NCBI RefSeq assembly: GCF_903969135.1
Contig: NZ_LR824569.1
Location: 4,919,001 to 4,983,000, forward strand
Origin: Chryseobacterium sp. JV274
Lineage (GTDB): Bacteria; Bacteroidota; Bacteroidia; Flavobacteriales; Weeksellaceae
Length of the DNA stretch: 64,000 bases
Reading direction: 5' to 3'
Shown here: one piece after another, positions 34,660-42,272 of the stretch
Layout of the letters: each line of letters opens with the position of its first letter
Position numbering within the stretch: position 1 is the first letter of the stretch
Notes under the pieces: generated by a model
What the model was told of the DNA's origin: nothing
Database searches by the model: none
What the model saw: the letters and a program-made list of their open reading frames with translations, nothing else
Program-made: the position numbers and the translations under genes

Positions 34660-35863
34660 ATGAACAAAACATTCAACCTATTATTCTTTATAAAAAAGAA
34701 TAAAATCATAACAAACGGAACCGCTCCCATCTATTTTACGAATCACGATAGATGGCAAAGCTGTGGACATTGCTGCTAAAAGGTATATCGATCCACAGAA
34801 ATGGGACACTAAATCACACAAGGCACTAGGTAATACTCAAGAAGCTAAAATACTGAACCTCTATCTTAAAACTGTGGAACAACAAGTTTACGATTATCAT
34901 TACCTGATGCTGAAAGAAGAAGATTTTGTAACATCAGAAAGTTTAAAATCTAAACTGCTTGGAACTGATGTCTCTACAAGAATGCTCATTCCTATTTTTC
35001 AGGATCATAATGATAAAGTTGAGGCTTTAGTTGGTCAGGATTTTGCGTCCGGAACATTGGAGCGGTACAAAACCTCTTTAAAACATACGCAGGAATTTCT
35101 CAACTGGAAATACAAAACTTCTGATATTGATATTACTAAAATCGACCATGCTTTTATCATGGATTATGATTTTTGGCTTCGTAGTGTACGTAAATGTGCT
35201 AACAATACGGCAGTAAAGTATATAAAGAATTTCAAAAAGATTATTAGGTTATCCCTTTTAGGCTACAAAGCAAAACTCAAGGTAGTAGAACGGCCATATC
35301 TTAGCAAGGAAGAAATTCAAGCGATTTATGAAAAGGAATTTGCATCAGACAGATTGAGCCAGGTACGTGATATTTTCCTTTTCAGCTGCTATACAGGTTT
35401 GGCGTATGTTGATGTAAAGAAACTTTCGAAATCTCACGTGAATATCGGAATAGATGGCGACCAATGGATATTCACACATCGTCAGAAAACGGATACCTCA
35501 ACCAGAATTCCATTATTACCTCTGGCACAGGAACTGATTTTAAAATATGAAGACCATCCAGAATGTGTAAATTCAGATGTCCTGTTCCCTGTTTTGAGCA
35601 ATCAGAAAATGAATTCGTATCTCAAAGAAATTGTGAGTGTCTGTGGAATCAATAAAGATTTGACGTTCTATATCGCTAGACATACATTTGCCACTACTGT
35701 TACTTTGTCCAATGGTGTTCCTATTGAAAGTGTGAGTAAAATGCTCGGTTATACGAATATCAAAACGACTCAGCATTATGCAAAAATATTAGATAAGAAA
35801 GTGAGTGAGGACATGTTAATTCTAAGACGTAAACTGCAATATACGAGTACAGTTAAAGATTAG
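34660..35863 (+). pseudogene. tyrosine recombinase (integrase), frameshifted
   Basis: A Bacteroidota-type site-specific integrase next to tRNA-Ser. The N-terminal arm-binding domain starts at ATG 34660 (MNKTFNLLFFIKKNKIITNG), but after the codons for PIY the frame is lost at a run of four T (34734-34737). Removing one T restores LRITIDGKAVDIAAKRYID, which joins the long frame that ends at 35863. The rest has the core-binding domain (about 85-180) and the catalytic domain with nucleophile Tyr in TTQHYAK. The box II histidine of HxxR appears as Tyr (FYIARHTF), and the GHTNI histidine is also Tyr (GYTNI). A GTG at 34763 could start a shortened product. Most likely inactive. Confidence 0.8.
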
Positions 35864-36050
35864 ATCCACTATAAAAAGATCCCGTTTTGTAAGCAAGTTA
35901 ACAGTATTTTCCAACCCTGTAACGATGTTTTATCTTATTTAGCCTGATGAAGAAATACGTGCAATGCTCATTCTTGTTAAGAAGTTTCTTATAGTTTATT
36001 TGTGACACAAATACTTTAAGAAGTTTAAAAATCTACATTGTATATTAAAT

Positions 36051-36440
36051 CTTGGTTGTTCCTGTCTTGTATCTATAACCGAAGAAATATCGAAAGATTT
36101 GGAAAGAATTTTAGAAATTAATAATCCCATCTTGTAGACTTAACGAGCGTATCTTCAAACACTTTTATAGATGATTTGGTTAGATTAAGTCAAATTAAAA
36201 ATGAATTATATCCCTCCAATTTATCAAACAAATTCTATTAGACTTTTGTTTAATGCAATTAAGTTTTCAACACTTGTAGAAATTACTGTTGAAATAATAA
36301 CTGTTTATTTGGCTGTTTCGTTCTTGTACCCATAAACCGAAGAGATATCGAAACATTTAGTGGAAGATTTGGAAAGAATCGTAGAGTTAAATAATACTTT
36401 CCTGTGATCTTAATTAGCTTGTCTTCAAATACTGTTAATG
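36051..36440 (+). repeat. pair of degenerate direct repeats with shared coding fragment
   Basis: Copy A (36051-36170) and copy B (36309-36440) align over about 120 nt with many substitutions and a 12-nt length difference. Both encode the same short C-terminus: TEEISKDLERILEINN in A and TEEISKHLVEDLERIVEL in B, each followed by NN, three or so residues and a stop. The 3' flanks (ATCTTCAAACAC / GTCTTCAAATAC) are also related. They look like the tails of two diverged copies of one small gene whose upstream parts are gone. Confidence 0.6.
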
Positions 36441-36539
36441 TTTTTTGTCTTGTTATTTCTTACGTCATCAATCATAAAGGGCTAAAAAGTTCATTTTTTA
36501 CCAAGTAATTTTTATTAGGGGGAGATATGATAATATAGA

Positions 36540-36831
36540 TTAATAAAATATTTTGCTATTGATAATCAGGAATATTCCTTGGTTTTGCAGTTTTTTAATT
36601 GCTCTTATAACAGTTTTGACACATAAACCTGTCAAATTCGCAATTTGCTGTCTGGTGATAAATACTTGATAGGAATCAACCTTCAAGGACTTTAATACCT
36701 ATATGTAAATACATTTCTTTTTCAAATTCATTCAAGACATACTGGATATTAAATCCTGGACTGGGATTTGGGATAGGAATAAATAATTCAATACTGTTAT
36801 TTTCTTCAAAAACATAATATTCCTAATCCAT
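36540..36831 (-). pseudogene. broken winged-helix (Crp-type HTH) regulator
   Basis: On the minus strand the last 43 codons read FITRQQIANLTGLCVKTVI then RAIKKLQNQGIFLIINSK, a classic Crp-type helix-turn-helix and wing. Upstream, in another frame, lies NNSIELFIPIPNPSPGF, NIQYVLNEFEKEMYLH and IKVLE, which ends in TGA near the join. A further in-frame TAG follows the MD codons at the 36831 end. One frameshift near 36690 and the TAG make it a pseudogene. The upstream part does not look like a cyclic-nucleotide domain, so it may have been a small element-encoded regulator. Confidence 0.6.
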
Positions 36832-37238
36832 CTTTTCTAATAGTCTCTTTTTATTAATAATTTTAATCAATTTTCGCTAAAGATGTAGATGGACAAGCCA
36901 CAAAGGTAAGCATAGCATTCCTAGATAGAGCAGGCAAAGTGATATTGTAACTTTCTCGATCGATAGTAATAGAATGAAAAGAGGTATTTTTGACTATTAT
37001 ATTAAAGGTGAGCATATAGGATAAATAATGTCCTCTGAAGCTGCCTTGCACAACTTACCTTATTGTCTATTTTGCCAAGAAGTAATACAAGATTTTAGCA
37101 AGATATTTCGAATGCTAAAATAAATTTAATCGATAATGTAAAATATTAAAAAATGAAAGCAAAAAAATAAGATATGCTATATCAGCAGTTACACAGATTA
37201 CATAAAAATTCAATAAAGAAAATAATACAAATATTTAA

Positions 37239-37391
37239 AATAGAGAGGAAATACTAGATGGTTCTCCTTTCGTAACCATAAATTTTAAAGATACCCCGTT
37301 TCAATTAATTTTTACATACACCTATGAATTGGGAAGAATCCAAAAAGCGACAAATAATACTAAACAAGAAGAAGCATATAAAAACACTTAA
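37239..37391 (+). pseudogene. C-terminal fragment of an unknown protein
   Basis: Following a TAA at 37236, an open frame without start codon reads DGSPFVTINFKDTPFQLIFT, then YTYELGRIQKATNN, and stops at TAA 37389-37391. The regular strand pattern suggests the end of a beta-rich protein. The next gene begins 2 nt after the stop, so both were probably one operon. Family unknown. Confidence 0.4.
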
Positions 37392-37393
37392 AA

Positions 37394-37645
37394 ATGAATA
37401 AAGAAAAAGAAGTAATCAAAATAATTGATTTTATTTATGTTCATGATGATGAAGCCGGATTCAAAGAACTACACAGAAGAGTTGTATATGATCAAGTACG
37501 AGAAATAGGAGAGACATACTACAATAAACAAAGGCATGAATTTCCTCAAATAAATAGCTATTACCCAGACCCAACTCCTGGTGAATTTATAGATGAGGAA
37601 AAGGCAAAAGAAGTCATGAAAGTAATAGACAAAGAGGAAAATTAA
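37394..37645 (+). CDS. small hypothetical protein of the decayed island
   Basis: An 83-residue soluble, charged protein starting MNKEKEVIKIIDFIYVHDDE and ending with an acidic/lysine-rich helix (EEKAKEVMKVIDKEEN). The centre has HRRVVYDQVREIGETYYNKQ and FPQINSYYPDPTPGEF. No known domain is evident. It directly follows a truncated gene (2-nt gap) and precedes an IS relic. Its open frame and balanced composition suggest it was recently functional; it might be an immunity or partner protein of the lost upstream gene, but this is speculation. Confidence 0.5.
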   Translation: MNKEKEVIKIIDFIYVHDDEAGFKELHRRVVYDQVREIGETYYNKQRHEFPQINSYYPDPTPGEFIDEEKAKEVMKVIDKEEN

Positions 37646-37667
37646 ATTTCACAATTATTTGATCGCA

Positions 37668-38050
37668 GAGAACATACTGAATAGAAACTTTTTGATTGGC
37701 AGTCCATCACAAGCTTGGGGCTGTGATAACTTATTCCCAAACCAAAGATGTTTTTTTATAGCTAACAGGAATATAGATTAGTACGACAGAAAAATAATCG
37801 GCTGGAGTTTAAGTTCGGGGATGAGTAATGATTAGGCAAGTTTAGCCGCATGGAAAATGGCTGTCAAAAATAGAAAAGTTGACCATGGATTAATTCTTAA
37901 CTCAGATAGAAGAGTTCGATATGCAAGTAAAAAATTCATCATGATTCTTGAATTTTATAGTGTAAAGAGAAGAAAAGCGGAAAAGATAGTTGTTTGTATA
38001 ATGCAGTAGCTTAAAGTTTTTTCAAATCATTGAAAACAAAATTGATTTAA
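37668..38050 (+). mobile_element. relic of an IS3-family transposase (OrfB)
   Basis: The reading is typical OrfB integrase-core sequence with decay. ENILNRNFLIGSPSQAW then CDN marks the first DDE aspartate region. After a TAG comes YDRKIIGWSLSSGMSND, another TAG, then SLAAWKMAVKNRKVDHG and LILNSDRRVRYASKKF, the second aspartate motif (normally HSDRGVQY). After a frameshift and small deletion, NAVA-stop-SFFKSLKTK matches the NAVAESFFKSLKTE end, with the catalytic Glu codon turned into TAA (38011-38013). Terminal inverted repeats and OrfA were not found. Confidence 0.85.
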
Positions 38051-38090
38051 AATAAAATATACAAAATTATTTACTTTTTAACAAGAAAAA

Positions 38091-38113
38091 ACCGCCTCAG
38101 TTGTGAGACGGCT
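38091..38113 (-). terminator. terminator facing the minus strand
   Basis: CCGCCTCA (38092-38099) pairs with TGAGACGG (38104-38111, one mismatch). On the minus strand it is followed by a run of T, so it ends transcription coming from the peroxidase fragment at 38144. Confidence 0.7.
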
Positions 38114-38143
38114 TCTTTTCATTAAGCATAAATTTGAAATGTA

Positions 38144-38440
38144 CTATTGATTAATAAAAGGATTTGACCATTTTTTATCCGTATATATATTTTTTCCGGA
38201 AAGGGTTTTAAGAAACGCTACAAGTGCTTTTTTTTCTTTTTCCGTGACTCTTAGGTTATCGGCAAGTGCCAAACGTATATCCAGCTTAGGATTCTTGCTG
38301 CTTTTTGGCACTTTATTATAATGATCTACAACACCCTCTAAAGTGGTAATAAGCCCCGAATGCATCATCGGTCCGTTGGATACCCCATTGCTGTTTACAA
38401 GATCCCGTAAGGAAGGAGATTTCTTACGTATAGCCTTGTA
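38144..38440 (-). pseudogene. C-terminal fragment of a di-haem cytochrome-c peroxidase (MauG/CcpA-like)
   Basis: The last 97 codons before the stop at 38144 read as the end of a bacterial cytochrome-c peroxidase: KKSPSLRDLV (normally the loop after the second haem), GPMMHSGLITTLEGVVDHYN, and TEKEKKALVAFLKTLSG. Both CxxCH haem sites are missing. The frame stays open upstream to 38764, but that part (MFFNSEESFPVV onwards) is low in coding signal and overlaps a different coding-like fragment on the plus strand. So this is a truncated gene joined to foreign sequence near 38440-38470. Confidence 0.75.
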
Positions 38441-38464
38441 ATTGCTGGAAGTCAATATTCTCTC

Positions 38465-38674
38465 AACATTGAAATCAATATCCTGAGATTCGAGGATGCT
38501 TATGTGGATGTAAATAAAGCAATGATTCTTCCCAAAATAGCTAGTCCACACCTCAACATTGTCAACCCTGCCGCTGGCATGATGTATATGATACCACAAA
38601 AAAACAGCTGGCCATTTATAACGGAACTGTGTGGAGCTTTTGGAAACCATAAAAGGATTGATAAAAAACAGTAA
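38465..38674 (+). pseudogene. coding-like fragment of unknown origin
   Basis: On the plus strand an open frame without a proper start reads RFEDAYVDVNKAMILPKI, ASPHLNIVNPAAGMMYMIPQ and KNSWPFITELCGAFGNHKR and stops at TAA 38672-38674. The residue pattern is protein-like and differs from the antisense frame that overlaps it. I do not recognise a family. It adjoins the peroxidase fragment, which points to a rearrangement joint at about 38440-38470. Confidence 0.4.
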
Positions 38675-38848
38675 ACAGGTAATGTAAAAGTAGAAGGAGC
38701 CTGGTTGTATTCGATGGGCTCCAACTGGAACTACTGGAAATGATTCTTCGGAATTAAAGAACATTTTTTAACATAAAACACAATTTATATATATCATTTC
38801 ATCCTGCCGGAAGAGGACTTTTGGCAGGACTTTTAATACAAAGATTAA

Positions 38849-39277
38849 ATGAATTTTAAAGACATTCATATAGGAAGCATGATTCGGAAAGCAGTTATAG
38901 AAAACAATGTAGAAACTTCCCGTATCTGTAATTACTTTCAATGCACAGAAAAAGAAATAGAGAAAATGTATCTGTCAGGAAGCATAGATATCCAAATATT
39001 ACTAAAATGGAGTAAGCTTTTGGAATATGATTTTTTCAGACTCTATTCCCAGCATATTATTCTGTATGCACCGTTATCACGGAAAAATATATCTGAAAAA
39101 CGAAAAAAGATAATCAGCCTTCCCCAGTTTCGTAAGACTATTTATACTCAGGAGGTCATAGATTTTATTCTGGAACAGATCAACACAGAAACCATGACGA
39201 AAAATGATGTGGTAGAACGATATGGTATACCCAAGACAACACTTTTTAGGTGGATTAATAAATATAACAACAGATAA
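38849..39277 (+). CDS. helix-turn-helix protein, transposase-OrfA-like
   Basis: A 142-residue protein with two DNA-binding-like parts. The N-terminal part (about 1-60, IRKAVIENNVETSRICNYFQCTEKEIEKMY) resembles a small cI-like HTH. The C-terminal part (about 100-140, KNDVVERYGIPKTTLFRWINKYN) is the HTH-23/IS3 OrfA-type helix-turn-helix. Such proteins are abundant in Chryseobacterium genomes, usually with the companion gene that follows here after 16 nt. No catalytic transposase is attached. It is either a regulator or the targeting part of an uncharacterised element. Confidence 0.65.
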   Translation: MNFKDIHIGSMIRKAVIENNVETSRICNYFQCTEKEIEKMYLSGSIDIQILLKWSKLLEYDFFRLYSQHIILYAPLSRKNISEKRKKIISLPQFRKTIYTQEVIDFILEQINTETMTKNDVVERYGIPKTTLFRWINKYNNR

Positions 39278-39293
39278 TAAAAACATTTTGAAT

Positions 39294-39611
39294 ATGAAAA
39301 AATATGTTACACCAGATTTTAGACAGATTTACAAAGACATTCTTACCAGAAAATATCCGGAAAAATATGAGACCTGTGAAGGGGTTCTGCTAAAAAAAAA
39401 TATTTTTACTTTGGACATCCTGAAAATTAATGCCCTTATTTTTGGCATATCAGAGAAAAATAGCCAGAAATACCGTTCATATAAAGAGTCAGATATTCTG
39501 TACATGTTAGAATATCAGAAAAAAAATAAGCTTAATAACGGACAATTGGCTGATCATTTTAAACTAAGCAGGAATACTGTGACCAAATGGAAGAAAATAT
39601 ATAAAAGTTAA
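39294..39611 (+). CDS. helix-turn-helix protein, companion of the preceding gene
   Basis: A 105-residue protein with an unknown N-terminal part (MKKYVTPDFRQIYKDIL, then KYPEKYETCEGVLLKK) and a C-terminal IS3 OrfA-like helix-turn-helix (YQKKNKLNNGQLADHFKLSRNTVTKWKKIYKS). The ATG at 39294 is chosen over an upstream start inside the previous gene. The end is similar in design to the end of the preceding protein, so the two may bind DNA together. Function not known. Confidence 0.62.
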   Translation: MKKYVTPDFRQIYKDILTRKYPEKYETCEGVLLKKNIFTLDILKINALIFGISEKNSQKYRSYKESDILYMLEYQKKNKLNNGQLADHFKLSRNTVTKWKKIYKS

Positions 39612-39796
39612 GAAATAAAACATAGTTTATTCAGCTGTTAGCTCAAACAGCTTATCCAGATTTTTTATAAAAGTGTTCAAAATGGTTGCTTTTATGTCTA
39701 AATATTAGTTTTTCAGATTGTTACTGATGTGGTGCTAATATCTTGATTTTCAAACGATTCTAAATGTAAAAAGCTGAAAAAATACTTTAATATATG

Positions 39797-40495
39797 CTAA
39801 ATCACCTTATTTTTAAGTTCTTTATATTTTGAACGTCCTATGGGCAGTATTTCACCGGTTTTAATCTGCAGCCCATATCTTGAGCCGGGATTAATCAGTA
39901 TTTTTTCTGCCTCTTGGAGATTGACGAGATAAGACTTATGAATCCTTTCAAATCTATCAGGAAGAAGCTGCTGCAAAAGTTCAAGTGATTTATCATGCAA
40001 TTCCTGTTTCCCATTTTTAAGATGCAGTTCTGTATAGATTCCTGCTCCTTTGATATAGATAATTTCAGAAATGCTGATAAGCCGGATTTGTCCGGATTTC
40101 TTTACTGCAAGATATTTCATCCCATCATCCGATTTTAATGCAGGGCTAATAAATCGGTTCAGCGCCTGAAAAAACCTTTCTCTGTCAAAAGGTTTGGGAA
40201 CGAAATCAAGTACACCATAAGCAAAAGCAGTAATAGCTTTGTCCGTATTGGCTGAAACAATAATGGTATGAAAAGAAGCCGCTACCATCTGTTCCAATAC
40301 TTCAAAACCATTATCACCATTGAGATTCAGGTCTAGAAGAAGTAAATCCGGAAGTTGACTGGTAATTTGATCAAGCCCTCTCTGAAGAGAATCACAGATT
40401 GTGATCTGGATAGGCCTGTTTCCAAAGAATTCGGCAGTCATACGCTGTAAACGACGGGCGATTCTGGCTTCGTCTTCAATGATCAGTATATTCAT
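39797..40495 (-). CDS. LytTR-family response regulator
   Basis: A 232-residue two-component response regulator. The receiver domain (about 1-115) has phospho-acceptor Asp55 in LLLLDLNLNG and the conserved Lys in FVPKPFDRERF. The LytTR DNA-binding domain (about 135-232) shows IYIKGAGIYTELHLKNGKQE and RIHKSYLVNL. Its ATG overlaps the stop of the sensor kinase gene by 4 nt, so the pair is one unit. The most likely target is the divergent outer-membrane receptor gene at 42273. Confidence 0.93.
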   Translation of the reverse strand: MNILIIEDEARIARRLQRMTAEFFGNRPIQITICDSLQRGLDQITSQLPDLLLLDLNLNGDNGFEVLEQMVAASFHTIIVSANTDKAITAFAYGVLDFVPKPFDRERFFQALNRFISPALKSDDGMKYLAVKKSGQIRLISISEIIYIKGAGIYTELHLKNGKQELHDKSLELLQQLLPDRFERIHKSYLVNLQEAEKILINPGSRYGLQIKTGEILPIGRSKYKELKNKVI

Positions 40496-42162
40496 GGTTT
40501 TAAAATTTGAATGGTAGATATCCAGCCGTTTTCTGTAGCATGCGAATCGAATCTCCAGTTTTGCTCATAGCTTTCAGTGAGGCGTGTCCGGATATATCTA
40601 AGCCCATTACCTCCTGCACGTTCTGTGAGAATATGCCGGTTCTTTGCGATGGTTTCAAAAACATATTGATGATAGCCTTCTTTCGTTACAACATAACGAA
40701 GTATGAATTTAACAGAGTTCTCTGGTAAGGGTTCACTGTGGGTGATACCATTTTCCAGCAATGTATGAATAATAGCGGGGGGTATCAGCTGACTTTCATC
40801 TATTCCGTTTTGCTCCCATATATAATTAATCTCCTTACGAAACCCCATTACCGACAGGTGTTGACGGCAAAGCTCCAATTCCTTTGTTATGGGAATCAGG
40901 GTTTGTTCAGAAATTTCGTTCATAATATCAAACTCTGCAGCCAGTGCCTGTATAAAACGCGCTCCTTCTTTTGGAGATTCTTCTACCCAGTCCATCATTG
41001 AAGTCAGGGTATTTCTTAAAAAGTGAGGCTGAATATTTTTTTTGAGCAGTTCCAACTGCAGCCTTGAGGAAAGTAAAATTGCATTCTGACGCTCAGCCTC
41101 CATAACACTTGTACGGATGGAATGCAGATAGAGCATGCTCAGAACAATGATAGTGAAACTGATGAACAGCCCAAAATCATAAACCACTAAACGATTGACC
41201 ATCGCACTCATTAAAAGCGCGAGCATAGCTATAAACCCTCCTTTTTCCTTTTGAATGATACCATTCAAAACGACAATGAAAGAGGCAATAAGCATAGCTA
41301 AACTATAGAGCCTGGCAGTCAGATCATAGTGTCCGTAATTGGACCAGTAAAGAAATACTAAAGCTATCAGAAGTGCTGCCATCAGCCATTTTCCCTTTTT
41401 AAAATTGAATTGGATGATAAAATACAGCGGAACCAATAATGCATTAGCAAAAGTCAGCCAACCGATAATCTCAAGGCGTATGAAAAACTGGGAGTAAGGG
41501 ATTGTAACATGAAACTTCAGATATTCCATGATCAGTAAGGAAAAAAACAAAAAACAGATGATTCCGAAGATCAATATATCCCATTGTTTTCGCTTGCTGT
41601 TTACATAAAGAAAAAAGTAATACACAGCTGCGATAAGGAAAGCTCCTGCCATGAGATTCATATAAGACATCGTAACCAATGGGCTTGTCAATAAGGAATT
41701 ATAAGGATCTAATTTATATCCAATACCACGTTGTATGTGTGGAAGTAATGATTGTGAACTGCGTAGGGCAACCGTGTGAAGACCAGGCGAAATCAAATGA
41801 TCCGGAATTCTGTAATAACTGCTTTCAGTACCGGGTATTTCCGGTTTGCCGTTTTGTGGAATCTGACCGTTATGACCAATCAATATTCCGTCCCAGTATA
41901 CTTCAAAAGAACCAAAGGATTCAATCTGAAGACCAAGCGGTAATACCTCATTTTCAACCTTACGCAGATCTAAATGAGTTCGTGACCAGAAAATTTTATC
42001 AGAAGTATTTGCTCTCTCGGGTGACCAGTTCTTATCATTATAATCCTTAGATGCCCAAGACATATCGTCACCTGTTTTGTAAACAGGTATAGGATCTTCA
42101 TTACGAATAACAGATGGGTTCAGTATGCCGAGCAAAATCAGCAAAAACATAAAATTCTGCAT
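40492..42162 (-). CDS. LytS-type sensor histidine kinase with 7TM-like region
   Basis: A 556-residue inner-membrane sensor kinase. After a signal-like helix there is a periplasmic beta-rich domain (about 20-160, galactose-binding/DISM-like), then about seven helices (160-350), then the cytoplasmic kinase of the LytS/His_kinase family. The phospho-acceptor His380 is in NIQPHFLRN, the N box has LLENGITHSEP, and the G box is GGNGLRYIRTRL. The ATG at 42162 is preferred to 42177 because it starts the first helix. The signal sensed is unknown. It is encoded upstream of and coupled to the LytTR regulator. Confidence 0.9.
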   Translation of the reverse strand: MQNFMFLLILLGILNPSVIRNEDPIPVYKTGDDMSWASKDYNDKNWSPERANTSDKIFWSRTHLDLRKVENEVLPLGLQIESFGSFEVYWDGILIGHNGQIPQNGKPEIPGTESSYYRIPDHLISPGLHTVALRSSQSLLPHIQRGIGYKLDPYNSLLTSPLVTMSYMNLMAGAFLIAAVYYFFLYVNSKRKQWDILIFGIICFLFFSLLIMEYLKFHVTIPYSQFFIRLEIIGWLTFANALLVPLYFIIQFNFKKGKWLMAALLIALVFLYWSNYGHYDLTARLYSLAMLIASFIVVLNGIIQKEKGGFIAMLALLMSAMVNRLVVYDFGLFISFTIIVLSMLYLHSIRTSVMEAERQNAILLSSRLQLELLKKNIQPHFLRNTLTSMMDWVEESPKEGARFIQALAAEFDIMNEISEQTLIPITKELELCRQHLSVMGFRKEINYIWEQNGIDESQLIPPAIIHTLLENGITHSEPLPENSVKFILRYVVTKEGYHQYVFETIAKNRHILTERAGGNGLRYIRTRLTESYEQNWRFDSHATENGWISTIQILKP

Positions 42163-42272
42163 AATGTAAATATACAAGGTAATTTATAAAAGCTGATGGC
42201 AGTTTGCAAGTCTGTAGAGCCGTTCAGATGTTTTTACTCGAAATGAGTACTTCTGGAATTTAATTTTACATC

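Larger units (their letters stand above)
35864..37238. other. long poorly coding stretch of decayed element DNA
   Basis: About 1.4 kb between the integrase and the next small gene holds no intact gene of normal length. It contains a duplicated coding fragment (36051-36440) and a broken winged-helix gene on the minus strand (36540-36831). A 62-codon minus-strand frame at 36863-37051 has only a GTG start and no recognisable family. The rest shows nothing I can name. The base composition is AT-rich. Confidence 0.6.

Noticed and set aside
36863..37051. 62-codon minus-strand frame in the decayed region
   Set aside because: Only a GTG start, no family, and a stop directly upstream; it may be a fragment but nothing supports a gene.
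38441..38764. N-terminal two thirds of the 206-codon minus-strand frame as real protein
   Set aside because: Composition is unlike the peroxidase family, no haem site is present, and the opposite strand looks more protein-like.
34410..39796. Second copy of the tRNA-Ser 3' end as right attachment site
   Set aside because: I looked for the TTCGAATCCCTCACTCTCC word downstream and did not find it, so the right end of the element is not defined.
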